A stretch of 64,000 nucleotides of DNA, taken from the NCBI GenBank assembly GCA_028023455.1, contig JAQFVV010006294.1, forward strand, positions 2,815,001 through 2,879,000. The letters are read 5' to 3'. The notes below the pieces were generated by a model. It saw only the letters and a list, made by a program, of their open reading frames with translations. It had not been told where the DNA came from and ran no database searches. Positions 1 to 13,939 of this stretch are shown here, in pieces. Source of the stretch: Epiperipatus broadwayi (taxonomy: Eukaryota; Onychophora; Udeonychophora; Euonychophora; Peripatidae). The position numbers were made by a program, and so were the translations under genes. Within the stretch, counting starts at the first letter, position 1. Each line of letters starts with the position of its first letter.

Positions 1-2380
1 CCATTTATTATACAGTTGTAATAGTTCAGAGTAATAATTTAAATATATTAAAAATGATTATTGAATATGTTGCCACTTTTTTCATTTTCATTTTCAAAAA
101 ATGTCATATTTATGCCTTTCTTTCTCTGTGATAGGCCATTCACATTTCTTCAGAGCATTTTATTCATCAATTTATCTCCCAAATTATACATACTGTCAGA
201 ATTTATTGCATTTAAGAATCTGATCATCACATTTCTTTCTTTTCTTACTAAATTTCTTTTTCTTTTTATATACTAATGTCCACCCTATATGTTCATGTCA
301 TTGCAGCTGTTATTACTATCATTACTCATATGATATATAAACAGATGGACTGCTCACTAACATGCATTAGCTAATGTGGTGAGTTTATTGGCTTTTTACA
401 TCTTGAATTTAAGATTAAGAAAGGCCATGGTCTTTCTTCTCAAGTGTCTGATAGCTCTTAACTGAAATATCAGTTGAGTTGAAGGCAGAATGAATGTATG
501 TGCAAATGATTTTTTTAAAAATAGATATTTACAATCATGATAGACAAAAATAAATCATGGTCCTTATTCCTAGAAGGCTGTAATGTCAAGTTTTCTTAAA
601 ATAAAATTAAAAAAATAAAGTTATGAAATTTTCTTCTTAAAGAGTGCCTTCTTGAAAACTATTGAAAGCTTGGGGTATGAAAATTTGCATGGTCGTTATG
701 ACAACCAGTCATTGTTCAAAAGCTCTTTTCCCCAATCTTCTCCGATGTAGATAAATAATGAAAAAAAAAAGTCAACTTTTAAAATCTTTAAAAATCACAA
801 AAAAAATTGTTCATTCTGCTTTTAAAAGATATTTAAACAGTCTATTTCTGTAAATCTTTTCCAGGATAATAATTTATTACACAATATTTTAAATATCCAT
901 TTTGGTAAGTAAATCATTTTTCCAGGTATGTACATATATCCAAGGATCCTTCACAGTTATCAGATGCATCAGATTTGGCATACATTTCTTGAATTTATTT
1001 TTCCAACAAATCAGATGTATTATTATTTCATCAGATATTCCAAATAAATACAATTAGTAACAAGTATTAGATTTAAATATTTAAAGATTATTTATTCTTA
1101 ATATTGTATTTTTCCAATAAACATTTTTCTTTCTTTTTTAAATAGCAAAATGAGATGACAATTATTATGTTAGGAAATTTAAATCTTTTATTGAATGTTT
1201 GGCATTTATACTTTTTAGTTTATCTTTAAATTTTCTTGCTTATATGACTTGTGTAGTCCAAATAGGATTCGTTTCAAGACAAACATTAAAATTGCAATTA
1301 TTAGAAAATAATAAATAAATATTTTAAAAACGATATATTATAGTTTATCTCTTATGTCTTTTAAAATTTAAAGATGATATATGTTTCCCTCTCTTCCAAT
1401 GTCTTACATCAAAATAATGTCTTTTTAAAATTATTAATTTTATCAGCACATAAATAATTATTATATATAATATATTTCTAGAGAATAAATGTTTATACTG
1501 TTAAAGCATTCCATAAGAAAAATTATTAAAATTCTTACTCCAACTTAGCATGGTTATGCTCCAATAAAACCATCAGCATTTGGCCATTCTCTTCCTGATA
1601 TTCTTTAATGTAGATTTCTGTTCCATAAGTCAATAATGAGTTTTTAAATTAAGTTTCTGAATAGTTTCACTGATAGGAAATATTAAATTTCTATTCATGC
1701 ATATTGTTGAACAAACTATTAATCCTTTATGTTTCAAACTTTATAAAATAATATTAAAATTTAATTTACAACAATTTATTGTTTATGACTTTATTACATT
1801 ACAAACCTATTGTAATATATAACTAACATCTGTCTATTTATATTCCTTTCTATTACTAGATTTGATTGGATGAATAGAGTCAGACAAATCAACTGATTTA
1901 CACAATGATTAAACTTTGTAATTTTAAAAAGTAAAATAAAATTATGAGTCATCTTTTAATAATAAAATATAACAAAATATTTAAGAGGAGGTAGTCATGT
2001 GATATTTATTGGCTTAAAATATTTAATACTTAAAATATCCACAACTCTATTCATTCAAATAAAAATATTTTTAAATAATTCAATTTATTAATATTCAATA
2101 AAATTTTTAATTTAATGTACCTATTTTAGTCTGCTTTTTATCAGTTTAAATATTATTTAATCCACTTAAATATTATTCCATAATGTTCAAATGTATCAAC
2201 TTCATTAATGGTTTTAGAAAATAATTGAAACTTTCTCTGAATTCTGGCATGCATGCTACATACACACATTTATTAGACAATCATGTGATAATCATTCCAG
2301 ACATAATGTAGCAAAATTCTAACTTACTGTCTGCAATATATTTTAAAATGAATATTTAATTAAAAAATGCATTGTATTAC
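1..2380. other. AT-rich sequence, no gene seen
   Basis: I see only very AT-rich, low-complexity sequence with scattered A/T runs. The short open frames are rich in Phe, Leu and Ile, as expected by chance at this composition. There is no recognisable domain, terminal repeat or RNA gene. Unrecognised short exons or regulatory sites cannot be excluded. Confidence 0.6.
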
Positions 2381-3930
2381 CTTCATCATCAACCATTATC
2401 AATCCACTGCAGGATGGTCTCTCCAAGTTCAATCCATCTTCTCTGATCTTTAGCTTTTCTACTCCACATCACTCCTGCACACTTTCTTATTTCATCTATC
2501 CATCTCACATGTGGTCTCTTTCTGGGTCTTTTACAATCTCTTGGAATCCAGTTTAAGATTTCAATTGTCCATATATTATCATCTGTTTTAGCAATATGTC
2601 CAGCCCAACTCCACTTCAATCTTTTAACTTTTTCAATGAGGTCAGTAACACCTGTTTGTTCTCTTACCTATACATTGCATTTTCAATCTCTTCTTGTTAC
2701 TCCCAACATGCATCTCTCCATACTTTGAGTGGTCTGAAGTCTCTATTGCTCTTCTATTAAGTGTCCAAGTCTCAGATCCATAAATAAGAACTGGCAAAAC
2801 ACATTTGTTAAAAACTTTCCTTTTCAAACACATAGGCATATTTCCTTTTAGTATCAAGTTATTTCTACCAAAAGCACTCCAAACAAGTTTAATTCTATGA
2901 TTAATTTCATCCATTATGTTTCCATCTGTATTAATAATCTGACTTTATTTTCACATTTTGAGCAAATCGATTAAACATTACTTTAATCTTTTTAACATTT
3001 ATCTTTAATCCTGCTTTCCTACTTTCATCCGATATCTCCTGCAACATTTCCTGCAGTGCTGAAGCATTATTTGCAAAAACAACTACATCATCTGCAAAAT
3101 CTAAATGACTTAAATAATCTCATTTTAATTCACAAAATACTTCTTGTAGCACTGCTGTAAAAAGTTTTGGAGATATGGAGTCACCTTGTCTTACACCCTT
3201 CTCAATGTTGACTTTCCCCAGTATCGTTATGCAATCTAATTGTTGCTGTTGCATTTTTATAAATATTCTTTAAAATATGACAATATCCTGGATCTATACC
3301 TTGATTATCCAATGCTTTAATCACTGAAGAAATGCTTATAGAATCAAATGCCTTTTCATAATCTACAAATCCAAAACATAATGGCAACTCATATTCATTT
3401 GCCCTTTCTATAACTTCTCTCAACACTTTTAAATCCAGCTTGTTCTCTTGGTTGGTGGAAATCCAATGTTCTTTGTAGACGAGTTGTAATTATCTCTGTA
3501 AAATTTTTTGTAGAAAACTGATAAAAGGCTGATAGGTCTGTAATTTCTAATATTTTCTTTATCATTTTTTTTAAATATTAATATTATTAGTGCATTCTTC
3601 CAATCATCTGGTACATCTTTATCATTTAGACATTTGATATATAACTTTGCTAAAAAAAATTCTATTTCTTCATCTGCTTTTTTTAATACATCAATTATAA
3701 TTCCATCATTACCAGGAGCCTTTCCTTTCTTCGTACATTTAATTGCATGTTGCACTTCTTCATTTAAAATTCTGGGCAATTCAGAAGATGTAATAGATAT
3801 AGAAGGTACTTGTTCTTTGTTACTATATAATTCTTGATAAGTCTTCTACCCATTTCATGATGTCATCTCTCTTTTTAGTAATAATTACATCTTTTCTTCT
3901 TATTGCAGATATAAATTTCCTACCAATAAA
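2381..3930 (-). pseudogene. decayed LINE: reverse transcriptase and C-terminal part (copy 1)
   Basis: This is the 3' half of a non-LTR retrotransposon read on the minus strand, split across frames by stops and frameshifts. In order it shows: a pre-RT stretch with KGKAPGNDGI and NYRPISLLS (3429-3779); RT motif A with YEKAFDSI (3202-3426); motif B with KGVRQGDSISPKLF (about 3130-3200); the catalytic motif FADDVVVF (near 3090); VLIYGSETW (2642-2914); and a C-terminal block with GHIAKTDDN, RPHVRWIDEI and LQWIDNG (2389-2619). A TGATGA-like tail follows at about 2381-2390. These motifs are typical of EN-RT LINEs often annotated as craniofacial development protein 2-like. The endonuclease half is missing, so the copy is 5'-truncated. 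The exact clade (RTE, Ingi or I-like) is not decided. Three further copies lie in this window. Confidence 0.9.
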
Positions 3931-4411
3931 ATATTTAATATAATAATGTAATTTAAAATAGTAAATTTTATATTTATTATATGATAACAAATAAAATTGA
4001 AACATTTAGAACACCATACAATATTATGAATAACTTTTATAAAATGATTAAACAACTTTAACTTATTTTATACTATATTTAACAATTTATTCAATTATTA
4101 ATAACTACACTTAAGTTATTGATTTATTAACATACTTATTAAATTGGATAATGAATATATTTTTTAAATATAATTGATATTAACCTATTCTACTTGTAAA
4201 ATATTAAATTATTCTGCTCTTATCATTTAATTTTATAGTTAAAATAGTTCTAAAATTCTTCATAACTTACTTATAAACTTATTTAATCCAGTTGAAGTCC
4301 CTTTAAACCAATACAATTATAATTATAGCTTTTTTAATTCCCTAAATTTAATTTTTTTTATAGAAATTATACTTCTAAAATCTACCTATTCTTAATAAAT
4401 GGACACAATAC

Positions 4412-4561
4412 AAATAAAATACCATATACACCTGAAATTAACACTTTTCAATGCAATTTAATATAATAGAATTTATTTCTCCTTGCTTACATTATATTAA
4501 ATTCTATTATATTAATTTGCATTGAAAAGTGTTCATTTACAATACATATGGTATTTTATTT
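4412..4561. repeat. hairpin (inverted repeat), MITE-like
   Basis: Two arms of about 60 bp (4412-4474 and 4499-4561) are imperfect inverted copies around a loop of roughly 24 bp. The left arm runs from AAATAAAATACCATAT to ATAATAGAATTT and the right arm mirrors it. The arms share ACACTTTTCAATGCAA and its complement. No clear target duplication was found, so the class is unknown. It could be a small fold-back MITE or the inverted end of a larger element. Confidence 0.7.
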
Positions 4562-6906
4562 ATATATATAAATCAATGCAGAATAGGATAAATGGAAAGA
4601 AATTATAATACTACTATATATACAAATTAGTATACATTGGACCTTGTATATATATATGCATTTTAATTGTTTATGTATATAGTATTATTATATATATATA
4701 TTTTTATATTTATATTATGTGTAGATAGTTGTGTTAAATGTAATTTGCTTGTAAATAACTACTTTGGTAAGAAAGAATAACTAATAGTCATTGTTGATTC
4801 TAAATAGAAAATAGAAACTTATAAAAAAATGTCAATCTCTAATTACAACTATTATAACTAAAGATTTTCATACATATTCATTAATTATAAGTACAAAGAA
4901 GCACATTTATAATTATATTTATGTTATTATAAATACAGTTGTGTTCATTTTTAACTAAAAAGAATTAGATTTTTCATGACCTGAAGTCATTATTATATAA
5001 TATTTATCTGTTTTCAAATTCATTAGAAAACTGGTCTAATAGATTAAAAAAGAAAAACCTTATAAAGGTTCAGTTAATTTTGCAGATATTCTAAATGAAT
5101 TGCATAAATTAAAAAATAAATAAATTAAAATTAAATAAAAGTAGAAAGAAAAATCTTATTACATTAGGGATTATTGTCTCTAGGTTACTATTTTGACTTG
5201 TTTCTACAATTCTTATAACTCTTTTAAATGAAAATATCATTTGCAATCTAAATGGGACATTTAATTATAATGTTTTATTATGTATTGACATTTATGCATA
5301 ATATGAATATATTTATAATATTTTTTTTAATTAGTAAAATTTTTAATAGAATGTTGCTGTGTTTTCTTCAATTACTACCAGCTATAAAAATAATTTTAAA
5401 CATTCCATAATGCTGAAAGATTTATAAAAAGAAAAAAGATTAAATGATTTACTTGCAAAAATATTTGAAAGATTGAAGTAGCATGTATGGAGATCTTAAT
5501 AATATATTTTTAGATGCAACACATGAATAAGTCTACTATTACCTTTAAACATATTAATGATCTTGGTGATATAAAAGATTTTTTAAAATTTATATTTAAC
5601 TCTAAATATTAAGATAGTAAAATAAATTCTGATAAAAGAATAACAAGCAATGGTATATTACCACTGACTATTATGCTTGCCATTACTATATTGCTAATTA
5701 TTTCTTTTTGGCAGAGGCAGTTAAGATAGTTTATTTTGGATACTTAATTTCTAATATTTAATTATATTAATTTTTGTATTAGAAGTGGGTACTAATCTGA
5801 ATGTACAAAGGCTAATATTATATCTAATACTGATGTGCAGTAAATTGTAAAAATTTTGCAAATGTCAATTATTGAGACATACTGAATGTAATTAAAAGTG
5901 ATTAATTAAGATCTTTATGCTCTCGTTTCTAAATGCTTAAATTTTGCCTATATATATGCTTAGATAAAAAAAATTAAGGTGGATTTATCTTGTGCTTGAA
6001 AAGGCAAGTATTCCTGAAATGTTTAAATCTATACAGCATATTTGTAGAAAGATGATTCCCTAATGATTGTTTCAAAGCTTATTAGTAATAAGTTTTTTGT
6101 TTAAGAAAATGTTTATTTTAAAAAGTATTTAGTTTGATCATAAAAGAAAAACAAAAATCACAAATTCCTAATTGGAAATCTTTATATTTAAATATAAACA
6201 TTGTTTTGGTTTTAACAATTTATTTTTATTATAATTTTTCTAAATTATAATTTTTTAAATTTGATTAATTCAAGAGTTTCCAATGTTTACAGTCTAGGTG
6301 CCTTATAACTCTTGTGCTATTATTCAATTTTTGTATAAAATACAGAATGCTATAGATAAATAATATTAAACTTTTTTTTTTTTATTATAATAATACATTA
6401 TAGAATTTTTTTATACAGTACAATATATTAAAAAAAATAATTAAAATTTAAGTTTAAATGTTACTTATTTTAGTGAGGTTTCTGAGTCTATTTGTTTTCA
6501 CTTAGAGTTATAATGTTTGGAGTTAAAAATAATCTTTTTTTTTTTTCAAATTTGAATCACTCAGGTATGCTTTCATCTTGCTTTTTTTTTTTTTTAAAAA
6601 AATTTCATTGATAAAAATTATTTTTGTAAAGAACAAAAATGCAAAGCTTACATAGAAAAAATAGTTACAAAATGAAAGTTAAAAAACAGATTTCTGACTT
6701 GCTCTGAATTAGTTTTCAAAATTAGACAAACATGAAATATCTGTTCTGCATTGAATGCAGAATATTTTTTTCTTCTAATAAATGTTTTTTGATTACAGTG
6801 CTACTTTATATGATTTAGCCTTTTTATTTTTGTAATCAGGGATTCGCTGCACCAAATTATTCCATCAATGTATCACCAAATTTAACCACCCATTGATTAA
6901 TTGATG
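4562..6906. other. AT-rich sequence, no gene seen
   Basis: Very AT-rich sequence with (TA)n runs near 4600-4710 and long T runs at 6370, 6540 and 6580. No coding remnant, terminal repeat or RNA gene was recognised. The stretch 3931-4411 just upstream is similar. Confidence 0.55.
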
Positions 6907-7429
6907 ATATAGAACAGAGGTGGCCAAAGTTTTATATGTTGGGGGTGACTACGTTTTTTTTAGGGCTTCAATCTGGAAACCAGAAAAAAAAATGTTATTT
7001 TTGCCAGAATGGAAAAAAATAAGTTTGAAGCACTGGTTTTTTAGAAAGTACTTACAAATTGATAGAGTTTTTTTTAATAAGGCTTTTTAGGTACTTACAA
7101 ATATTGGTGACATTTTTAGAGGAAATTTATGAACTGATGATTTTTTTCCCCTATAAAATAGGAACTTTTGAAGACATTTTACTATGACTACTATTAAATT
7201 ACCTCAACTCCCTCTAGTATTATAATTTGTCCATGTCATTTTATAAAATATTTAATAAATTACAATTATTAAATTACCTATAAATAATTATTTTCTAGAG
7301 CTGGTCTTGAATTTTAAAAAAAAATCAAGAAAATATAGAAAAAAAAAGAAAGTTATTGTTTTAGAATTGTATTAAAATAAATTAGATCCAAATTTTACCA
7401 AAAGTAAAAAAATAATAATAATTTTTTTT

Positions 7430-9153
7430 TATTTTGATGAAGCTTGAGTTTTGAAAAGTTTGTCAAACACTTCCAAATGTAGATCCGATAATTGTAACCT
7501 ATGTTTAGTTTTTATCAGATTCATGCAGGAAAATACTGATTTGTATAAATATGTTGAACCAAAAAATGCATTGAAATATGTAGCAACTTTTCAAATATTT
7601 GGATATTTATTCCTGCTTATTAATGTTGAGATGCTCTCATTTGAAGTCATTGATTTTAAATGTATATCACATTTAATATTTACTATTTTTTCTTCAAGGC
7701 CTGCTGAATCTGTATGTACAAATTCATTTAATTTCATAGCGATATCTTCAATATTGATGTTAACATTAAATGGATAAGACAAAAACTTAGCTATGTCTTC
7801 AAGTTTGTCAAATTTGATGAATCTTCCTTCAAATTCCTTTATGAGGAATATTATATTTTCAATATATTTGTTGTAGATTAAATTCTTCCTAACTTTAGAC
7901 TCGTCAACCATATTTTTGAAATGTTTTAATTCACAGTGCTTCAGTTGCATTACAAGCATAATTTTTCCTTGAATTATTTCAAAGTTCTTATCATAACTAT
8001 TTTATCTTTTTTTTGTAGTTCTATATTTAAGTTATTTAATTTTTCTGTAATATCATAGAAAAAGGTGAGGTCAGGAAGCTATTCTTTGTCATTCAGTTCT
8101 GGATATGAATCAATCACCTTTAGTTTCCAAAAATGATCTTATTTGTAGTAGAAGTTCTCTGAATCTGATTAAAAATTTTGCTTGACTTAACCATCTTACA
8201 TCAGTATGTAATAACAATTCACTATGTTCACTCTCACATTCCTTTAGCAAATCCTGGAATTGATAACATAACAAGTTTTTTTGATTTTATTTTATTAACA
8301 ATTTTGAAGGCAACACTCATAACATGACTAAATTTCAATATTTTTGAACACGAGACATGCTGATATATAATACAATGATAGTCCATAAAACTTAAGTATA
8401 TCATTATCATTTTTACAGGGTAACAAAAACAATTTTGCTGCCAATTATTGTAGGAGCTTCGTCGGTACTTATTGATATTAATTTATGAATTGGAAAATTT
8501 ATTTGTACAATATAATTTTTGAATAAATCATAGATATCTTGACCTCTTATCCTTCCTTCAATTGGAATAATTGTTAATAATTCTTCTATGGCTGATATAT
8601 CAAAAACCATGCAAATAAAAATACATAATTGCACACTATTTGTATAATCAGTAGATTCGTCAAACTGTAGTGATAAAAAGTTACAATTGTTAATGTTTTT
8701 ATGTAAAATCTCTTCATGATTTTGACTAGTTTCTTCTGTCCTATGCATGATTGTGTTTCATGATAATGACATTGTTGATAGAAGTCATTATTTCAGATTT
8801 ATTCATAAAATTTTCAATTAATACTTCACCAGCTTTGATGAAAACTTCTGTCCATGTATGCCCATTATTGTGTTTAATTAAAAGTTTCAGCAACTTTGAA
8901 TGATGCAATCAAAGCAGTTTTTTAGTCTGTAACAAAAAATTTTGTTGCATAGCAAGTTGTGTCTTCATAATCATCTTCATAATTTTTATGAACAGTGTGA
9001 AAATGTCTTTCAACATTGGCTTTCTTCGGTAAAGCCACATGCATGCTGTAAATAACACATATATTTTTTCCTCGTAATAAAAAAATAATCTTCCCATTCT
9101 TTATGATAGTGATAAGTTTTTATTTTTTTCACACTTGTACTTGGTTTATTCAT
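7430..9153 (-). pseudogene. hAT transposase relic, GTF2IRD2/ZBED-like
   Basis: The minus-strand reading starts at an ATG at 9153 with MNKPSTSVKK, followed by EWEDYFFITR. That start resembles the N-terminus of GTF2IRD2-like and ZBED-like domesticated hAT proteins. The middle (8413-8748) holds FLSLQFDESTDYTN, matching the first catalytic Asp region of hAT transposases, followed by GQDIYDLFKNYI and ISTDEAPTIIGSK. Sequence at 7591-7959 continues the helical insertion region. The C-terminus (7430-7590) has FGSTYLYKSVFSC and LIKTKHRLQLSDLHLEV, the hAT dimerisation block. Several stops and frameshifts break the frame, for example right after the N-terminal 30 residues and at 7591. It is therefore inactive, and it lies inside the hAT element with matched ends. 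Confidence 0.9.
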
Positions 9154-9424
9154 TGTAATTCTGTTGTATATTCACTTGCCAACAACAACAACAAAAAAGT
9201 CTAAAGAAAATTATCACAAGTAAAGATGCAAAAATATTTATTAACTTTTAAACATATAAAACACAGATCTCTAAAAGTTCGGCATTTCAAACGCGATCAA
9301 TGAGTATTTAATTCTAATTATTATTTTCCATAAATACTAATATTCACTGCTGATAATAGACTAACATCAGTCATCACTATTTTTACACCTGAGTTAAAAT
9401 AATTACAAGTTATTTATATTCATA

Positions 9425-10090
9425 GTCTTTCCTCAATTCTACTGGAGCCTGTGAGGCTTACACACATGAAAAGAATTGTGATCTGTTTTTGTTCTATCCG
9501 GCTATTGGTACCTATAGAGGTGCAGTCTCTGGGAACAATTCCCTCATAGGTGGAAAATCGCTATAACTTTCCAGACAGCTTTCTCTCTGGATTCTTTTTC
9601 AAAAGTCCACTACATGTGATAGTAGGCAGCACCATTCATGAAGAGTAAAAAACACCACTCTTTTCTGCACATACTATTTATATCTATCACTGTTTCATAT
9701 CCGGTATTAATAATTTAAGTGATGATCACTGTTTTTCTTCGGGCTATTCCATGATAGAATTGTCTTTTACCAAAATTATCCATTAAACTTTAATTGCATA
9801 CATGCACATTCCTTTCACTGCAATTAGTCTTTTCGATATTAATTGTATTAACAATTATTCTTTACTCTTTTGTTTAATTAGTTTTAAGAATAGCTTTCTG
9901 TTCTAATTAAACAATGCTATCTTTTTTTCTACAATTAATTTATCAGACATTTACTGAATTATAAATCCCATTTTATTTTATTCTTCGCAATCTTTTTTCA
10001 TTGCTCTTTACTTAAAATATCTTTCTATATTTAACTATCTTTCTGTTCCTTTTTCTGGAGTAATTAAACATGGCTTTATAACTTATATAA
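9425..10090. repeat. hAT leader segment shared with 25.4 and 27.4 kb
   Basis: The segment with CCTATAGAGGTGCAGTCTCT and CCCTCATAG (about 9505-9560) matches 25510-25550, which has GTCTACAGAGGCTTGGTCTC and CCCTCATAG. The segment with CACATTCCTTTCACTGCAAT (about 9805-9830) and TCTTTTGTTTAATTAGTTTT (about 9870) matches 27505-27595. So about 600 bp of the hAT leader has a second copy that is split in two at 25.4-27.7 kb. The function of the leader is unknown. Confidence 0.75.
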
Positions 10091-10752
10091 AATTAAAGTT
10101 AATCAGTGAATATTTTTATCAAAATATAACATATCCTGAATTTATTTTTTAATATTTATACAATTTTTGTTTTTTATATTTTTTGATTCACTTGTATAAT
10201 TAATACTTAAATACGATTAAGGAATACATAACAATAAAAATAATATTTTTAATAAGCTCTCTATATCTGTATCTTAGAAAATCCACACATTTTCTCTGCT
10301 AACAGTCTTTACAATAATTTTCTTTTGTAGATAGGAAAAAGTCCTGTTTTTTTTGTTTTTAAATCTCCTTGGGAGTTATTTGCTAGCTAAACGAAGTGTT
10401 TTAAAAAGTTCACAACTTCTTTGTTTTAAAATCAGTTCATTAAAATTCTTGTTTTTTTCAGGACAAGTTATTTTCATTTCTCCTTGGTGAAAGCAGCAAT
10501 TAAATATTTCCTATAATTTTAGCTTTAGCATTTATTTTTGAGATCGACAATAACAAGTGTTATTTTAAATTTAACTATTTTTAAACTAGAATAATTTTGA
10601 ATTTTTACTTTTTTTATTTTTTATATTCAATTCAGCTCTGAATTTATCACTATAATTTGTCAATGTTCATGTCAGCTTTGTGATTGTCTTCCAGAGACAT
10701 TACAGTTGACTGGTTGACTGCAGTCTATGTCTTAGCCACCCCTGATATAGAA

Positions 10753-11269
10753 CAATTGTCATTATTATTATTACCACTATCATCATTATTTTTACTGAAA
10801 TATTTATAGATTTTTTTGAAAGCTATTTAAATATAAGCAAAACATTATTAATCCAAAGTCCCTGATAGTAGGGTTTTTTTTTTTTTTTTGTAAATCTTTG
10901 GAATTTCAAGAATAATATTTAGCTTTTCATTATAAACCCAAACTGCATTATAAATATAAATAAACACTAATTTTATTGTCTATAGTTTTATTTATATATA
11001 AATATTTTCTGTATATTGTATAACATTAAAAAATATATATTTAAATAGTACAAATTTTTTTTTATAGTCATGATTAAAACAATAACTCAAACAATAATTT
11101 ACTTTCTCTGATTAACCTTCTTATTTTTAATTCTTTGCTTAAAGTGCAGGTGAGCTTTCTATTTAGCAATTTAATGCATTCTTTTTAAAGATTAATTATA
11201 GCATTGGCCATAAATTAAATAGAATTATTTGATTAAGATTTAAAAAAAGAGAGGAAGCTCCTTGTTTTT
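10753..11269. other. AT-rich spacer, no gene seen
   Basis: This stretch contains T runs and short (TTA)n and (ATT)n stretches right after the hAT element. No recognisable feature was found. Confidence 0.5.
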
Positions 11270-11965
11270 TTTTTCATTAATCTTTTATAGCAATCCCTTG
11301 GGCTCAGTTTTCCTTTTATTATCAGTTTTTTTTAGTGACCTCCAACTCAGTTCTATTTCATTCTCTTAATCATTTCAAATGATATCAATGATATCTCTTT
11401 GTTCTCTCTTCCTTGTACTTAATTTCATTCTTTGCTGTGTTGTCTGAAGTTTCACAAATTTCAGATCCATAAGCAAACTTGGTAATTTAATATGAAATTA
11501 TTTCTACCAAAAGTACATCATCCACATTTAATTCTATAATTAATTTAATCCATTATGCTTTTGTCTGTGTTAATAATCTGACCCAAGGTATTTATAGTTG
11601 TTAACTTCTTATTCATAATAATCGAAATGAAAATAACATTAAGCATTAGTTTAATCTTTTTAGAATTTATTTTTAATCTTACTCTCTTGTTTTTGTCTGT
11701 TTCCTGAAACAATGAAATATTTTCAAAAATAGTTACATCATTTGCAAAATCTAGATGACTTAAATAATCTCCATTTATTTTTTCTGTTTCCTTGGTTTCC
11801 CATTTTAATCCACAAAATATATTTTGTAAAATTGCTATAGAAATTTTTGGAAATATGAAATTGTTCCATTGTATTTCATATTATTGTTAATTTTTTAAAT
11901 TTAATCTAATCATTATTGTTGCATTTTTATAAACATTCTTCATACATACTTGCATGCAAAAAAAA
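11270..11965 (-). pseudogene. decayed LINE fragment (copy 2)
   Basis: Minus-strand nucleotide similarity to copy 1 is clear. TTTCAGATCCATAAGCAAAC corresponds to the YGSETW region. CCATTATGCTTTTGTCTGTG and TTAATAATCTGACCCA match the stretch just after it. CATCATTTGCAAAATCTAGA corresponds to the complement of the FADD catalytic region. There is no open frame, and the copy is older than copy 1 by appearance. It covers the RT palm to the start of the C-terminal domain. Confidence 0.75.
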
Positions 11966-13939
11966 AGAGAAAAGAATTAAGATTGAAGCCACAATTGCTA
12001 AGCAAGGTAGTTAAAAAATGAAAATGTGGTTTCACAAACATATAAGTTTGTTAGAGTTAGTGCAGAGATGGACTGAAGTTGCTATAAAAGGGGGAAAATG
12101 GGAAGTATGATAAAAAGAATACAATAAAAAGTAGGGAAAAAACTATACAAAACAGTACCTACTCTTTGATGAGTTAACATACTACAAGGCAGTAAGTAAT
12201 ATTCTTGTTTGGATACTTTATATTTTCAATTAAAACTTTTTTTTGGAGATAAATCCCCTAACAATCATCTGTAGATTTAGTTAACTCAAGTTCTGTTAAA
12301 TTTTGTTAAAATATAATTACAAGTAGTTAATAAAAAAAGAAGTATATTTTTGGTAAATCTAAGGGGCCGTAGTTAGGTATAATCTTTTTCATATATTGAT
12401 AATATTGTCTTCTTCGAAATGTCTTATTATTAATATCCTGTATTTAACTGCATCTATAGTGTACCGGTCACAATAGTCTACTCACTTAACAAGATTCAAA
12501 TCCTAAGCAAAAGTACCTCAAATCCGATCATGCTCGAGATACACAGGTCCAGAGCAATCCTGAATTCTAACCTATTTGCCTATTCTTCGAATCTCTGACC
12601 CAATGAACAACAATCCTGATGATATAGCACAATTATTTTAATTCCAGGCCCGGAAGCAAAGCGATAGAGCATAAGATCAGACTGATGATGATGATCGAGA
12701 TAAGAGTAGTCCAGGAATTACATTTATTAAAGTTATCTTTATTAATGCTAAGTTATTAGCTAAAGAAAATAATTCTAAATACTAATTAGAAAATAATAAT
12801 TCGAAACAAACCAGGATTTACATGAAATATATATTTAATAAAATATTGAGAAAACCTATATATATATTACAAAATTGTTTCACGCTTGGAATGAGATTGT
12901 CCATTTACAAAACTTGGGGATTTGTTTTTATAAAATCCTCTTTACATTAATTATTTAACGAATATAATTTTATGGAGTGTATTATAGCTTGTGCGGAGTT
13001 AATATGCCAATTTAATAAAATTTTACTAACAGAACGTTGTGGATGCCTAAAAACAAATATAAAAGATCGTGACAGGTTTAATATTAAATGATTTATTTGA
13101 TAAACAGGCAAAATATACAATTTTAATCATTTATCTATCTTATGAAAACCATTATATGTACTTTTATTGGTATTGTTTGGAAAAGACGTCTTTGGAAAAT
13201 AAGAAACAAACAATGCACTACATTTACGAGAATACGTGATACAATCATTAATATAAATTAGTTTACATCTATGGGAATCGATAAGTATTTTAAAAGAAAG
13301 CAGCTTTAAAATCAACATACTGACTAATTAGCATGTTGGCGCATTTCATGAATGAGTCATTATTTCCAACATCTAACAAAAGGTCAAACAGGCATAAATC
13401 CATTAACTAAAACAATAACGATGCTAGCATGTCATAAAAGAAATATGGATCTTTTGGTACTTTGAATGCTTCATCATTTTAAGAGATTTGATACTGAATG
13501 AGGGGTGATACGTCCGCCATTTTGACGGGACGGTATCAGATGGAGAGGTTTCGTTTGACGGCCCAGAGTACAATCAAAACCCTATAAACCTCACGTTCCA
13601 CAGGGAGTGGGGTGTACCCTGATTACGAACAATTTTGAGAACTAGTAGGTGGGGGGATTCGGATTTCGAAGTCCCCAAATGACAGTCATAAAGAAAATAT
13701 GTGGGAGTGCTATAAGTGAAAGGAATGGTCGGCCAGCAGCATTATACATGTACAATAACTTAATATACTTCATTCGAAAGCCTGTAAATGGTTTGACTCC
13801 TGTGCAATGATATATTTAAATAAAGACTCATTCAGAAAATTTTACTAGAAAATAACTCTTTAACTAAAACATTAAACTAACAAAATTTTATATTTAATTT
13901 TGATTCCCATATACGTATTAACTGATAGAATTAGCCCTT

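Larger units (their letters stand above)
6915..10744 (-). mobile_element. hAT DNA transposon, full-ended, with decayed transposase
   Basis: The element is bounded by an exact 8-bp target duplication ATATAGAA (6907-6914 and 10745-10752). Its ends are short inverted termini: the left starts CAGAGGTGGCCAAA and the right, read inward, starts CAGGGGTGGCTAA. Both the 8-bp duplication and the CAGRGGTGGCC terminus are diagnostic of hAT elements. The 3.83-kb length is suitable for a formerly autonomous copy. It contains a minus-strand GTF2IRD2/ZBED-like transposase relic (7430-9153) and a long upstream leader (9154-10744). Part of this leader is also found near 25.4 and 27.4 kb. Confidence 0.93.

Noticed and set aside
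61-276. 71-codon plus-strand frame rich in Phe and Leu
   Set aside because: Composition is what T-rich DNA gives by chance; no domain, no upstream or downstream gene structure.
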